Shown: positions 1-8,730, numbered from the stretch's first letter. The stretch: 64,000 bases of DNA from Paenibacillus terrigena DSM 21567 (GCF_000374845.1 NZ_KB895422.1:1-64000); one strand, 5' to 3'. The notes: a model not told the origin generated them from the sequence alone. A program made the numbers and translations.

Positions 1-579
1 GGAGAAGCCATTGCTCTCCGGGCGGATGTTCGTGATTCACACCAATTTACAAAGCTCGTAGACGCTACTTTAGAAGCTTTTAAGAAAATTGATATATTGA
101 TCAGCAACGCGAATATGAGTTTCACTGCGAAGCCCTTTGCCGAAATGAATTGGCAGGAGTTCTCTCAGAAATTAAACGATGAACTAAAAGCAGCATTCGT
201 GACGACTAAATCCGTTATTCCATTCATGATCGAACAAAAGTTCGGACGTATCATTTATGTATCCAGCAGTTTAGGTAAGGATCCCTCGCCTTACATGATC
301 GCTCATGGAACGGCAAAAGGAGGGTTGAATACCTTTTCCGACTATATTGCCCAAGAATTCGGTCCACAAGGGATTTCAGCCAACGTGGTTGCACCCGGAT
401 TAGTGCAAACCGATGCGACGGCCTTTTTGTCAGAGGAAGAGAAACAAACCATTAGTAGCTTCACACCACTGAGGCGTGTGGCGGAACCTGATGATATTGC
501 AGGTGTTATTTCGTTCTTGGCAAGCGACGATTCGCGTTTTGTTACCGGATCGTATACCCCTGTTACTGGGGGGCTGTAA
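1..579 (+). CDS. SDR family oxidoreductase, 5'-truncated by window edge
   Basis: Short-chain dehydrogenase/reductase, NAD(P)-dependent by family. The frame is open from base 1 (192 codons visible), so the glycine-rich cofactor motif lies outside the window; an internal ATG at 97 is not the real start. Visible landmarks in order are ADVRD, IDILISNAN (normally NNAG), YVSSS with the catalytic Ser, and VAPG followed by the threonine of the nicotinamide loop, ending VTGGL. The YxxxK motif reads HGTAK, so the catalytic Tyr is His while the Lys is kept. Spacing around it is normal and the frame is intact, so this looks like a variant subfamily rather than a decayed gene. Substrate unknown. Confidence 0.85.
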   Translation, partial: GEAIALRADVRDSHQFTKLVDATLEAFKKIDILISNANMSFTAKPFAEMNWQEFSQKLNDELKAAFVTTKSVIPFMIEQKFGRIIYVSSSLGKDPSPYMIAHGTAKGGLNTFSDYIAQEFGPQGISANVVAPGLVQTDATAFLSEEEKQTISSFTPLRRVAEPDDIAGVISFLASDDSRFVTGSYTPVTGGL

Positions 580-982
580 CTGGAGCTCAGTGTCATCTGA
601 TACTACCAATGCCAAAGTACGTTTATGAGACACCCGAGAGAATTTGATAAAGTTAGTTAGCTAATCAACAGTTATTACGCTAACGGAGAACGATAGTTGA
701 ATAAAACTTATTGTTGAGTAGGCTACCGCAGTCTGCTCAAACTACCTGCGTACACTGTTGTTAGATCCTATTATGAGATTCGGAGACTTGGCACTGACAG
801 AGGAGATCGACCCGTTTATGCTTTGAGCAAGAGCTGCTTAAGGAAGGCATGCCAAGCGAAGTTTTACATGTGCTGGGGTATATGATCAACTTAAAAAGCG
901 AGATATCTACGACACAAAAGTTGTCTGTTAAACTAACATGTCCCCGCTTCAATCCGCGGGGGATTCATCTTCCCTATTCGCG
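580..982. other. Gene-poor stretch after the SDR gene
   Basis: About 400 bases with no convincing coding frame on either strand; all short ORFs lack a ribosome binding site or recognisable sequence. A GC-rich dyad (CCCCGC / GCGGGG, 942-961) is present but has no T-tract. The stretch could be decayed accessory DNA; nothing in it is recognised. Confidence 0.4.
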
Positions 983-1270
983 CTACTCATGACGACACGT
1001 CTTAAATATCCGATCTAATACCTCCCTCAACCTACCACTTGGATCAACTTCAATGTCGATCATTATTTCTTTTTCTTGATTCCAGTGAAATGACAAAAGA
1101 AAGTCTTTTGAAAAAGTCAATACAAGCGAATTACTTCTTAAAGAATACGAAAGCTCGGTTGTCATGTGTCCATACTTTTGGTCTTCTGCCTCAATGTACA
1201 CTGCATCCGGACTTTCAAACGCATCTCTCGATACAGCAATATACCTTGGCGGATCACTATCAACCCGCTT
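983..1270 (-). pseudogene. Remnant open frame without a start, unrecognised
   Basis: An open frame of about 95 codons on the minus strand ends at TAG (983-985). Its composition looks coding (RYIAVSRDAF, ELSYSLRSNSLVLTF, FHWNQEKEIMIDIEVD), but the coding-like sequence runs upstream of the only candidate start (GTG at 1201) and is then blocked by TGA at 1271-1273. No ribosome binding site precedes the GTG. I read it as the C-terminal part of a broken gene, possibly another small immunity-type protein given the DUF4303 neighbour. The family is not recognised. Confidence 0.45.
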
Positions 1271-1340
1271 TCACCAAATCATCGCCTTGTCTACAAAGAG
1301 CAGTAATTTCGGAAGTGGAATCTGAAAGCTGCAATGCCAT
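1260..1340 (-). pseudogene. Truncated N-terminus of a TPR-type protein
   Basis: An ATG at 1340 preceded by AGGAG opens 26 codons (ending GDDLVKAG) before in-frame stops at 1262. The segment resembles the first helix of small tetratricopeptide-repeat proteins that often lie beside DUF4303 or SUKH-type immunity genes; that resemblance is from memory. It sits 57 bases downstream of the DUF4303 stop on the same strand, so the two were probably co-transcribed. The rest of the TPR array is missing, which suggests a deletion joining it to the frame at 983-1270. Confidence 0.4.
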
Positions 1341-1397
1341 CTCTCCTGTTCTATTTGATTATTGTTTTTTGACTTTCATCAAAAATGATTGCGCTCC

Positions 1398-1922
1398 TCA
1401 ACTGCTAATCCAATTCTGAAATTCTAGAGCAAGTTCATTTCTGTTCAATCGAGCAATCCAATCACATTCTAGAGCATTCGTAGCATCCGAAACAGTAAAG
1501 ACCAGTACCCCCGATTCGTTCAAATCGAAGAAAAAGCCTTCTTCGTTCAGCGAATCAAGCGCTGCCACGCAACACTCATATACTTTTTCTTTAAACTGCC
1601 TGACGCGTGCCACCGATTTCATGCCCTTCACTTCGTTAAACAATAGAGATGATATTTCCGCAAAATATTCAGCACCTTCAAATTCATGATCCCATTCCCC
1701 TGGACTCCAGCGATAATAAATTGCATCTTCTGGATCGCCAGCAATCATGTTGTTCAAGTTATCGGTTGAGTTTACCGCCGGACAAACAGTGATTGCATCT
1801 GCATCGGAATACAAGGCGTAACCACAAAAACTTTGCCCAGGATATTGGTTTCTAACCCGTTCGAATGCGTCCATGGCGGCCGCTTTGATTTTTGCTTGAA
1901 GCAGTTGAAAATCCAAATCCAT
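1398..1922 (-). CDS. DUF4303 domain-containing protein
   Basis: A 174-residue soluble protein with no signal peptide or membrane segment. It matches the DUF4303 layout: an N-terminal helix (residues about 1-25), a CGYALYSDADA strand segment, a central YRWSPGEWDHEFEG motif, and a C-terminal helical half ending in ELALEF. Function is unknown; relatives are frequent in polymorphic-toxin immunity clusters, so an immunity-like role is inference from context. The start ATG at 1922 has GGAGAG nearby. It is followed on the same strand by a broken TPR-like gene, consistent with a decaying immunity locus. Confidence 0.75.
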   Translation of the reverse strand: MDLDFQLLQAKIKAAAMDAFERVRNQYPGQSFCGYALYSDADAITVCPAVNSTDNLNNMIAGDPEDAIYYRWSPGEWDHEFEGAEYFAEISSLLFNEVKGMKSVARVRQFKEKVYECCVAALDSLNEEGFFFDLNESGVLVFTVSDATNALECDWIARLNRNELALEFQNWISS

Positions 1923-2089
1923 ATCTCTCCTTTGTCCCTCGTATTTCCGTGGGCTCTCCTATTTCTTTCTAGAACTCCGATAGGAAGTGAAGTCACTATG
2001 ATATTCTCCAACAAAGTCTAAAGTTTTGAGATTTCTAAGTATTGTTCTATGATAAACTTGATGCGATTATTTGATTCGAGCGATGGTAT

Positions 2090-2102
2090 GGGACAGTGTC
2101 CC
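2090..2102. promoter_or_regulatory. 13-base perfect dyad upstream of the glycosyltransferase
   Basis: GGGACAGTGTCCC is a perfect inverted repeat around a central G, 47 bases upstream of the glycosyltransferase ATG. Position and symmetry suit a repressor operator. No regulator gene adjoins it, and similar dyads also occur at transposon ends, so the role is inference. Confidence 0.35.
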
Positions 2103-2149
2103 TTACGCTTACACAATTTAGAGAACAGTATACCTAAGGAGTGGTAGAA

Positions 2150-3343
2150 ATGGCGCGTGTGTTATTTATTAATGGCGGATCAGAGGGACATATCAATCCA
2201 ACGATTGGAGTTGTGCAAGAGCTTATTTCCCGTGGAGAAGAGGTCGTGTACTTTTGTATAGAAGCTTTTAGGGAGCGTATTGAGAAGACGGGAGCAACAG
2301 TTCGAACATTTGACGATCAAAAATTTATAAAAGCCTTTATCTCAGGTGGAAGAGATTATTTACTCGAAAGAGTTAACGGTCTTTTACTTACGTCAGATAT
2401 CGTCATACCAAGCGTTCTTGAACAGATCAAAGGAGAGCATTTTGATTACATCATCCATGATTCCATGTTTGGTTGTGGACGATTACTTGCTCATATTCTT
2501 AAGCTTCCTGCAATCAACTCTTGTACTTCTTTTGCGCAGTCAAAAGATTCATTCGATAACATGTTAGAACAATTTTCTACCGAAGTCCCTCCAGAAATCG
2601 TTAAACCCATCAACGAAAAATTTCAAAGCCTGACGGCAATGGTGAAGGAAAAATATGATGTGGAGATCCAATCTCATTACGAAGTGTTTTGTAATCCAGC
2701 ACCACTGACAATCGTATATACAACAAGAGAATTTCAACCTGATGGAGAAGCATTCGACCAATCTTATAAATTTGTAGGTCCATCCATCTCTTCACGATTA
2801 ACACAAGAAAACTTCGACTTTACTGCCATCCAGGGGAGTAACCCCATTTACATTTCACTGGGTACAGTCTTTAACCAAGCAATGGATTTCTATAAGCTTT
2901 GTTATGAGGCATTTGGGAACACAGATCATACGATTGTTATGTCTATTGGGTATAGAGCCCAAATATCTGATTTAGGGGAAATTCCTAAGAACTTCATCGT
3001 AAAAAATTATGTTCAACAAACGGATGTACTGCAATACACGAAATTATTTATTACACATGGTGGAATGAACAGCACCCATGAAGGTCTCTATTACGGGGTT
3101 CCGCTAATTGTCATCCCACAAAGCGCGGATCAGCCGATCATTGCGGAGCAAGTCGCCAATATCGGAGCTGGCATTCAATTACAAATGCAAAGCTTGACTG
3201 CAAATCAACTACGTGAAGCCGTAGATCATGTGTTAAGCCTCTCATCTTTCAAGAACGCTGTAGCAAATATTGGTGAATCCTTTCGAAAATCAGGGGGGTA
3301 TCATCAAGCTGTTGATGAGATATTCGAATTTTATTATCAATGA
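2150..3343 (+). CDS. Macrolide-family (GT1) glycosyltransferase
   Basis: A 397-residue UDP-sugar glycosyltransferase of the MGT/YjiC type, which glucosylates small hydrophobic acceptors such as macrolides and flavonoids in characterised relatives; cytoplasmic. The N-terminal Rossmann half opens with GGSEGHINP, carrying the conserved His of the acceptor site. The C-terminal half has the donor motif HGGMNSTHEGLYYGVPL and then P-Q-x-x-D-Q. A GTG at 2141 in the same frame directly abuts the AAGGA at 2136-2140 and cannot be used, so ATG 2150 is the start with normal spacing. Monocistronic, ending at a bidirectional terminator. The acceptor cannot be read from sequence; self-resistance or xenobiotic detoxification are both possible. 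Confidence 0.88.
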   Translation: MARVLFINGGSEGHINPTIGVVQELISRGEEVVYFCIEAFRERIEKTGATVRTFDDQKFIKAFISGGRDYLLERVNGLLLTSDIVIPSVLEQIKGEHFDYIIHDSMFGCGRLLAHILKLPAINSCTSFAQSKDSFDNMLEQFSTEVPPEIVKPINEKFQSLTAMVKEKYDVEIQSHYEVFCNPAPLTIVYTTREFQPDGEAFDQSYKFVGPSISSRLTQENFDFTAIQGSNPIYISLGTVFNQAMDFYKLCYEAFGNTDHTIVMSIGYRAQISDLGEIPKNFIVKNYVQQTDVLQYTKLFITHGGMNSTHEGLYYGVPLIVIPQSADQPIIAEQVANIGAGIQLQMQSLTANQLREAVDHVLSLSSFKNAVANIGESFRKSGGYHQAVDEIFEFYYQ

Positions 3344-3365
3344 ACAACTGCTCCATCTATCTCAT

Positions 3366-3418
3366 GAAAAAAATCGCTTTTCCTCCCCCTTACAATCGGG
3401 AAAGAAAAGCGATTTTTC
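3366..3418. terminator. Bidirectional intrinsic terminator
   Basis: Stem AAAAATCGCTTTTC / GAAAAGCGATTTTT with a 21-base loop; A-rich on the left and T-rich on the right, so it serves the glycosyltransferase on + and ecsB on -. Confidence 0.8.
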
Positions 3419-3434
3419 TCAAAAGATGTACCTC

Positions 3435-4661
3435 TTACAAATCTTCATCATCCTCATGCTCCATCCACTTCTTCTGGGACCAAGCCCACTGGAAGAAGTA
3501 TACGAACGCGATGCCACCGACTAGGGCAGCAAAGACCATAGGCCACGCCCCACTCATTAGCAGCAATGGCAGCCATAAGATGATCGCGAGGGCAAGATGC
3601 GTCCGCCGTGCGACCTTCACAACCGCCTTTTTACGAAAATGATAAGGGATTGGATAGATCGACGCCCAGAACGAGTAACGATGGAACCGCCTGATTGCGG
3701 TCAGCTGTGTTCCTATGATCAACAGCATGAAGGCATAGAGCGGAAGTGCCCAATTCGAGCTACGTACCCAATATAAGATCAACATGCCGAGCGCGGTCAG
3801 ACGAAGGACCATGCCGAGCACATCACTGCGCAGCAATGTTTTCAAATATAAATATTCGTAAGCAGAATCCTGCTGAAAACGAATCCGCCTGCCAAGTACG
3901 TTCAGCCATGTACGCTTATACACCTTCTGCGGCATGGACGGCACATCGACGAACCAGTTCAAGAAGATCATGAACCGTCCGCGCTGATCTCGCTCTGTTG
4001 CAATAAGCAATTCCCACGGTACGGCATGTTTACGCGGTACACGGAGAGCAACCACATATGTAATAATAACAATCAAGCTGAAGATCACGGCTTTCCAAGT
4101 CGGCTGCCACAGCCATACGGCGAGCAGCACTATCGATATCAGACAACGTGTCAGACGATAACTCCACCGTACTCCAGGCCGGCTCATGCGGCGCTCCTGC
4201 CAGCTGCCATAACTGTTCATAATATTGAGCGCCAACAACACGCCCCATAAGAGCAAGAACGGCTTCGGATCTTGATCCGCTCGAACATAGAGCAGCCATA
4301 GAATGCCGTATACTATACTTAAAAGGATAAGCTTTGGCTTGACGCTATACCCGATGCTTTTTCGAAAATATTCCTTCATCCTCGGTTCTACCCGAAGCAA
4401 ATAGACTAGGTCCGCAGGCTGAAGGAACGTCCGAAAGCTGCTCCACAGGATAAACGGCAGCAGTACGATAAGGCTCACCGTTCGAATTGGGAAATCCGCC
4501 GGGATCCGCCCTAGAAATCCGACATACCCCGCAGCACCACCGATGAAGATGAATCCAAGGAACAATAGAAATCCGCTCTGTCCCACATAGCGGAAGTACG
4601 GGAAGACTTCCTGCCAGAAGGCGTTTTTTCGCCGTCGCCATAAGGATTGAAGATCCATCAT
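3435..4661 (-). CDS. ecsB: EcsB-family ABC transporter permease
   Basis: A 408-residue polytopic membrane protein with an N-terminal cytoplasmic stretch (LWRRRKNAFWQEVFPYFRY) and about 9-10 hydrophobic segments. It matches EcsB, the membrane part of the Ecs transporter, which in Bacillus and Staphylococcus affects secretion, intramembrane proteolysis by RasP, and competence; the transported substrate is unsettled, with peptide pheromone export suggested. Its ATG directly follows the ecsA stop, so translation is coupled. Of the usual ecsABC set, ecsC is not present here. The C-terminal tail is acidic (EHEDDEDL). Confidence 0.88.
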   Translation of the reverse strand: MMDLQSLWRRRKNAFWQEVFPYFRYVGQSGFLLFLGFIFIGGAAGYVGFLGRIPADFPIRTVSLIVLLPFILWSSFRTFLQPADLVYLLRVEPRMKEYFRKSIGYSVKPKLILLSIVYGILWLLYVRADQDPKPFLLLWGVLLALNIMNSYGSWQERRMSRPGVRWSYRLTRCLISIVLLAVWLWQPTWKAVIFSLIVIITYVVALRVPRKHAVPWELLIATERDQRGRFMIFLNWFVDVPSMPQKVYKRTWLNVLGRRIRFQQDSAYEYLYLKTLLRSDVLGMVLRLTALGMLILYWVRSSNWALPLYAFMLLIIGTQLTAIRRFHRYSFWASIYPIPYHFRKKAVVKVARRTHLALAIILWLPLLLMSGAWPMVFAALVGGIAFVYFFQWAWSQKKWMEHEDDEDL

Positions 4662-5405
4662 CTACGCCCCGCCTTTAACGAGCTGATAGAAAATATTCTC
4701 CAGCGATGTATCGCCAAGATAGCGGTGCTGCTGTCTTAGTTCCTCCAACGTCCCTTGTGCAATCACACGCCCATGATGAAGCACGATGAATCGATCACAA
4801 TAGTTCTCGATCGTCGATAGAATATGGGAGCTTAGTAGAATCGAAGCGCCGCGTGATTTCAGTTCCACCATGAAATCCAGCAAGTTCCTGATCCCAAGCG
4901 GATCAAGTCCTAGAAAAGGCTCATCGATCATATAGAGCGGCGGATGAACGAGAAATGCGCTCATGATCATGACCTTCTGCTTCATCCCTTTGGACAGATG
5001 CATGGAGAAGGTATTGTATTTGTCGTTCATCTGGAACAGTGTCAACAAATGCTCTACGCGTTCCTCATAGTCCTTCTTCTCGACGCCATACGCCATCGCC
5101 GCCAGCTCAAGATGCTCCTTCACGGTCAGTTCCTCATAGAGCATCGGTGTCTCAGGAACGAATGCTAACGACCCGCGGTACACTTCGGGTGCTTCCGCTA
5201 ATGTCTTCCCTTGCAGCGTAACATCGCCCTTATGCGGCTGCATCAGGCCTAGGATATGCTTCATCGTCGTGCTCTTGCCCGCGCCGTTCAATCCGATCAA
5301 GCCCACCATCTCGCCTGCCTTAACATCAAAATTCACATCATGAAGCACTGGCTTTCCAGTGCTGTAGCCGCCCGTTAATTGATTGACCTGCAATATCGTC
5401 TTCAT
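4662..5405 (-). CDS. ecsA: EcsA ABC transporter ATP-binding protein
   Basis: A 247-residue ABC ATPase that powers EcsB. Walker A GLNGAGKST (about residues 37-45), signature LSKGMKQK, and Walker B LYMIDEPFLGLD followed by the H-loop in LLSSHIL. The frame extends upstream to 5489, but ATG 5405 is preferred because it has GAGGTGAG at proper spacing and gives the family N-terminus MKTILQVNQL. A sigma-A-like promoter lies just upstream, so ecsAB can be expressed apart from the ECF importer operon that precedes it on the same strand. Confidence 0.9.
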   Translation of the reverse strand: MKTILQVNQLTGGYSTGKPVLHDVNFDVKAGEMVGLIGLNGAGKSTTMKHILGLMQPHKGDVTLQGKTLAEAPEVYRGSLAFVPETPMLYEELTVKEHLELAAMAYGVEKKDYEERVEHLLTLFQMNDKYNTFSMHLSKGMKQKVMIMSAFLVHPPLYMIDEPFLGLDPLGIRNLLDFMVELKSRGASILLSSHILSTIENYCDRFIVLHHGRVIAQGTLEELRQQHRYLGDTSLENIFYQLVKGGA

Positions 5406-5427
5406 GGCCTGTCTCACCTCTACCCTT

Positions 5428-5457
5428 ATTATAGCGAAGCGATGAGGAAGTTGCGAA
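5428..5457 (-). promoter_or_regulatory. Candidate sigma-A promoter of ecsAB
   Basis: TTCGCA, 18 bases, then TATAAT on the minus strand; the -10 lies about 15 bases upstream of the ecsA ribosome binding site. Confidence 0.5.
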
Positions 5458-5485
5458 TGGGATGTATGACGACCACAGGATCCAT

Positions 5486-6295
5486 TCACCCTCGAACATC
5501 ACCCACGTTGAACAAAGGAATTTCGTGCGACGCGACAAAAGCAACCGCCACCATCACTAGGATGATAACCAAGAAGAAGCCATCACGGCTCGTAACCGAT
5601 GTCTTATAATAATAGGTCCGTGTGGCTGTACTGGACTGAGCTGCGAACCGCTTGGATTCCATCGCGACGGCGACCCGCTGCGCACGGCGAATACTCTGCG
5701 CAAGCAGCGGAACCGCATAATTCAGCAGCCGTTCCTTCCATCCTCGAATGGAATGCGCCGAGCGCACACCACGTACGGCTAGGGCCTGCTGCCGAATCTG
5801 GAGCTCTTCCCACAGCATGGGAAGCATTCGGAAGGAAGCCATAAATGCGTAGGCGTATTTGGGCGGCAGGCGCAGCTGCTGCATCATCGCGTAGAACAGT
5901 AGGGTGGGACGCGTCGTTAACGCAAATAACAATCCCGTTGCCGCACAACTTAATGTTTTGAACCCGATGTGAATACCTCGGAAGAAGCTCTCCTCCGTGA
6001 TGCGGAAGAGTCCCCAAGACCACCATAAGGTCTCCCCTTTGCCGAATAGAATCATGGTCATGGAAGACGATACGAAGATAAAGATGAACGGCAGTGTCAT
6101 TAACATTAATTTACGCAAGGTATACCCACTGCTCAGGAACAACAAGGCGGCATACCCGAGGAACTGATAGAGAATAAAATCCAACCGATGCGTAAATAAA
6201 ATGATGATGAACAGGCCAATAAAGACAAGGAACTTGATCGCCGGATTCACGCGATGCATCCATGTCACCCTTTTCGGCGAGAACCAGTTGTTCAT
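5486..6295 (-). CDS. ECF transporter transmembrane component T (YkoC/EcfT)
   Basis: A 269-residue membrane scaffold of an energy-coupling-factor vitamin importer; it links the S component to the two ATPase domains. Hydrophobic segments occupy roughly residues 20-110 and 240-262. The long cytoplasmic coupling helices carry the EcfT signature QSIRRAQRVAVAMESKRF (normally A-R-G or A-R-S type). It overlaps the end of the ATPase gene by four bases, an ATGA-type junction. Thiamine or HMP is the likely substrate of the complex because the operon has a TPP riboswitch and a YkoE-type S component. Confidence 0.88.
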   Translation of the reverse strand: MNNWFSPKRVTWMHRVNPAIKFLVFIGLFIIILFTHRLDFILYQFLGYAALLFLSSGYTLRKLMLMTLPFIFIFVSSSMTMILFGKGETLWWSWGLFRITEESFFRGIHIGFKTLSCAATGLLFALTTRPTLLFYAMMQQLRLPPKYAYAFMASFRMLPMLWEELQIRQQALAVRGVRSAHSIRGWKERLLNYAVPLLAQSIRRAQRVAVAMESKRFAAQSSTATRTYYYKTSVTSRDGFFLVIILVMVAVAFVASHEIPLFNVGDVRG

Positions 6296-7836
6296 ACGTT
6301 CACCACCATCTTCCTCTCGGTCCGGGTCGTTATTGCCGTGTCGACACCATGCCCTTGTTCAATACGCCAGATTCTCGTAGCAAAATGCTCCGCAATCCAT
6401 CGATCATGGGTGACCATCACAATCGCCATCCCGCGCTGCCGCCATTGTTCAATCATCTCGAGCATCGCGAATGTGCTGCGTGCATCGAGCCCGAACGTAG
6501 GTTCATCCAGCAGCAATAACGGGCGCTGATGAATCAGCGCCGTGGCTACGCTCAACCTGCGTTTCTGCCCCATCGACAGTTGATACGGGTGACGATTGCG
6601 TTCTGACTCCAGCTGAATGTGACGCAGCATCTCGCATACCCGAGGGTCCTCAGCCGCAGTAGCCGCATCTGACTTGTTCAGTCCGATTGACAGACCCAGC
6701 TCTTCCTGGACCGAATTCGTCACGAATTGCAGCTCCGGATTCTGAAATACGAATGCCATTTGATCCGAGAGCACTTCCCCTCGCCGAAGTTGTACATCCT
6801 TTCCTTGTAAGCGATAGATGCCCTCCGTCTTCAGCAATTGCATCAGGGAAAGCAGCAAGGTACTTTTCCCCGCACCGTTCTCGCCGAGTAATGCAATCCA
6901 CTCGCCCGATCGGATCTCTGCATGCTGAATCAATATTCGACTTTCTTTTCCCCGTTTGCCCTGAAAATTCCGTAATTCAACCAAGGGTGCTGCATCGTCA
7001 TGTCGTTGAGCTATTGCGTACATGTCATCCTCGTCCATAAGATTCCGATAGCGAGATGAGGCGACATATTCATCCCATACGCCCGGATACCAGATGCCAT
7101 ATTCGATTAACCGAGACTTCTCTTCACGGAACAGCATCTCAGGCGCGCCATCGGCGATAATCTGACCCTGATCATCGAACATGACAACCCGATCAATGAG
7201 TTCCAACACGTGATCCAGCTTATGCTCTACAATCAGGAGCGTTCGATTCGCCCCGATCTGATGGATTGCATCCCATATTTGTACCGTGCCTTCCGGATCG
7301 AGCAGCGCGGAAGGTTCGTCGAGCAACAGCACATCTGGTTCGAGGAGCAGCACCGCCGCAAGCGCTAGACGCTGCTTCATCCCTTGGGACATGCTATGGA
7401 TCGGCGTATGGAGGTCACCCAATTGGAGCCCTACTTCCGCCAACACCCGCTTCATCCGCGCCTCCATTTCCTCGCGTGGAACGCATTGATTCTCCATGAC
7501 AAAAGCTAACTCTTCGTCGACAAAAGGCATCCCGAACTGCGTATCCGGATCTTGAAACACCATCCCCCAAGACGATGGTAATCGCAAGGATTCGGATTGC
7601 ATTGGAACTTCAATCGAGGTCGGTATAATCCCGCATAACACCTGAAGGAGCGTCGATTTCCCGCATCCGCTCGGACCGAGCAGCAGCACCTTTTGCCCCT
7701 TTTTCACAGAAAAGGAGAGATCCTTGAACTGTAGATTCGGCTCTCCTGGGAATTTCAATCGGAGTCCGGTCACCCCCAGAACTTCTTCTGCTTCCGCCTT
7801 GTCTATCATCGGTCTCTCTCCTTTTTCACTGCTCAT
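6292..7836 (-). CDS. Fused double ABC ATPase of the ECF importer (YkoD-like)
   Basis: A 514-residue protein with two tandem ABC ATPase domains, equivalent to EcfA1 plus EcfA2. Domain 1 (about 20-240): Walker A GPSGCGKST, signature SMSQGMKQR, Walker B VLLLDEPSALLD. Domain 2 (about 285-500): Walker A GENGAGKST, signature LSMGQKRR, Walker B LLLLDEPTFGLD. Both sets are complete, so both sites should bind ATP. In Bacillus the homologue YkoD works with YkoE and YkoC in thiamine/HMP uptake. The gene starts one base after the ykoE stop. A nearer ATG (MIDKAEAEE, codon 10) is an alternative start. Confidence 0.9.
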   Translation of the reverse strand: MSSEKGERPMIDKAEAEEVLGVTGLRLKFPGEPNLQFKDLSFSVKKGQKVLLLGPSGCGKSTLLQVLCGIIPTSIEVPMQSESLRLPSSWGMVFQDPDTQFGMPFVDEELAFVMENQCVPREEMEARMKRVLAEVGLQLGDLHTPIHSMSQGMKQRLALAAVLLLEPDVLLLDEPSALLDPEGTVQIWDAIHQIGANRTLLIVEHKLDHVLELIDRVVMFDDQGQIIADGAPEMLFREEKSRLIEYGIWYPGVWDEYVASSRYRNLMDEDDMYAIAQRHDDAAPLVELRNFQGKRGKESRILIQHAEIRSGEWIALLGENGAGKSTLLLSLMQLLKTEGIYRLQGKDVQLRRGEVLSDQMAFVFQNPELQFVTNSVQEELGLSIGLNKSDAATAAEDPRVCEMLRHIQLESERNRHPYQLSMGQKRRLSVATALIHQRPLLLLDEPTFGLDARSTFAMLEMIEQWRQRGMAIVMVTHDRWIAEHFATRIWRIEQGHGVDTAITTRTERKMVVNV

Positions 7837-7837
7837 T

Positions 7838-8431
7838 CTATTTGTTCAACGCATCATATTCGGATTTCGATACAGGTCTTACTAGATTCGTCACGCCTGT
7901 CGCTTCAAGTGCTCTGACCAAGTAATATGCGAATAAGCCCGTAATCACGACCCCACTGACGCAGCGCAGACCATATTTCACGAAGAACATCCAAGGCTCG
8001 TAATCCGCAATATAGCCATATACATAATCGACCCCCATGGAACCAAGCGCAACAGCGAGCCCCGCCAATGCCGCCGTTCCGGCAGAATAGCTGCGATAGC
8101 GGAATAAGGCAAAGATAATTTCAGCGCAGAGACCTTGAATAAGGCCATATAAGAACAGTTGAATCCCCCATTCGGCCCCGAACAGCAACGAGACGTGCGC
8201 CGCCGCAAGCTCTGCCAATAAGGCTACCCCAGGTTTACGAATTAGCAGGAACGCAACTGTAGCCGCAATGAACCACATCCCGTACACCAACTCATCCGCT
8301 TGAAAGAACAGAGGTTTGAATACATCGTATACGCTGCCCCACAACTTATAGATGACCCCAAACACCAACGCGAGTAAAATCGTGATGAGAATGTCTGAAA
8401 ACTTCAATCTCAACTTGCCCTGCACAACCAT
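7838..8431 (-). CDS. ykoE: ECF transporter S component, YkoE family (thiamine/HMP)
   Basis: A 197-residue integral membrane substrate-binding component with about six hydrophobic segments. It matches the YkoE family, the thiamine/hydroxymethylpyrimidine S components. The TPP riboswitch and terminator directly upstream support that substrate. ATG 8431 is chosen; TTG 8434 sits too close to the GGGGAG ribosome binding site. The soluble partner YkoF, part of ykoFEDC in B. subtilis, is not encoded here. Confidence 0.88.
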   Translation of the reverse strand: MVVQGKLRLKFSDILITILLALVFGVIYKLWGSVYDVFKPLFFQADELVYGMWFIAATVAFLLIRKPGVALLAELAAAHVSLLFGAEWGIQLFLYGLIQGLCAEIIFALFRYRSYSAGTAALAGLAVALGSMGVDYVYGYIADYEPWMFFVKYGLRCVSGVVITGLFAYYLVRALEATGVTNLVRPVSKSEYDALNK

Positions 8432-8462
8432 CAACTCCCCATCCTAAATGATCTAGAGCAAC

Positions 8463-8494
8463 AAAAAAACCGCCTGGCAGCATGCACAGACGGT
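8463..8494 (-). terminator. Riboswitch expression-platform terminator
   Basis: On the minus strand CCGTCTG / CAGGCGG (one G-U pair) with a 10-base loop is followed by seven Ts. It lies about 145 bases after the TPP aptamer and just before ykoE, so TPP binding is expected to stop transcription here. Confidence 0.8.
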
Positions 8495-8637
8495 GAGAAA
8501 AGTCTCGATCGTAGTTGATTCGATGATATACGTCATAAGCTAGGGTATTTGATCGCCAAATAGATTAGTCTGTTTCGCTACATTGAAACATAAACTCCAT
8601 CTATTGTGGTCAGAAAAGGTCCCTATTCATCGATTAG

Positions 8638-8730
8638 ATTCTCTCCGCTGGCATTATCCAGATCAGATTAACGGTCAGTAGTGGTGGTGAACGACTACAA
8701 TCTCAGCCTGACTCCTCAAGCCCCCGTATC
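8638..8730 (-). promoter_or_regulatory. TPP riboswitch (THI element)
   Basis: On the minus strand the aptamer shows GATACGGGGG, then the invariant CTGAGA, and the 3' arm CTGATCTGGATAATGCCAGC, followed by a purine-rich end. These are the diagnostic pyrimidine- and pyrophosphate-sensor segments of thiamine pyrophosphate riboswitches. It controls the ykoE-ykoD-ykoC importer operon. Confidence 0.95.

Noticed and set aside
942-961. CCCCGC / GCGGGG dyad as a terminator
   Set aside because: No T-tract follows on either strand and no intact gene ends there.
580-2140. Insertion sequence or phage remnant in the first 2 kb
   Set aside because: No transposase, integrase, terminal repeats or phage gene is visible; only loss of coding integrity supports accessory status.
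5604-6026. 140-codon minus-strand frame inside the EcfT gene
   Set aside because: It overlaps fully with a well-recognised gene in another register, has no ribosome binding site and low-complexity composition.
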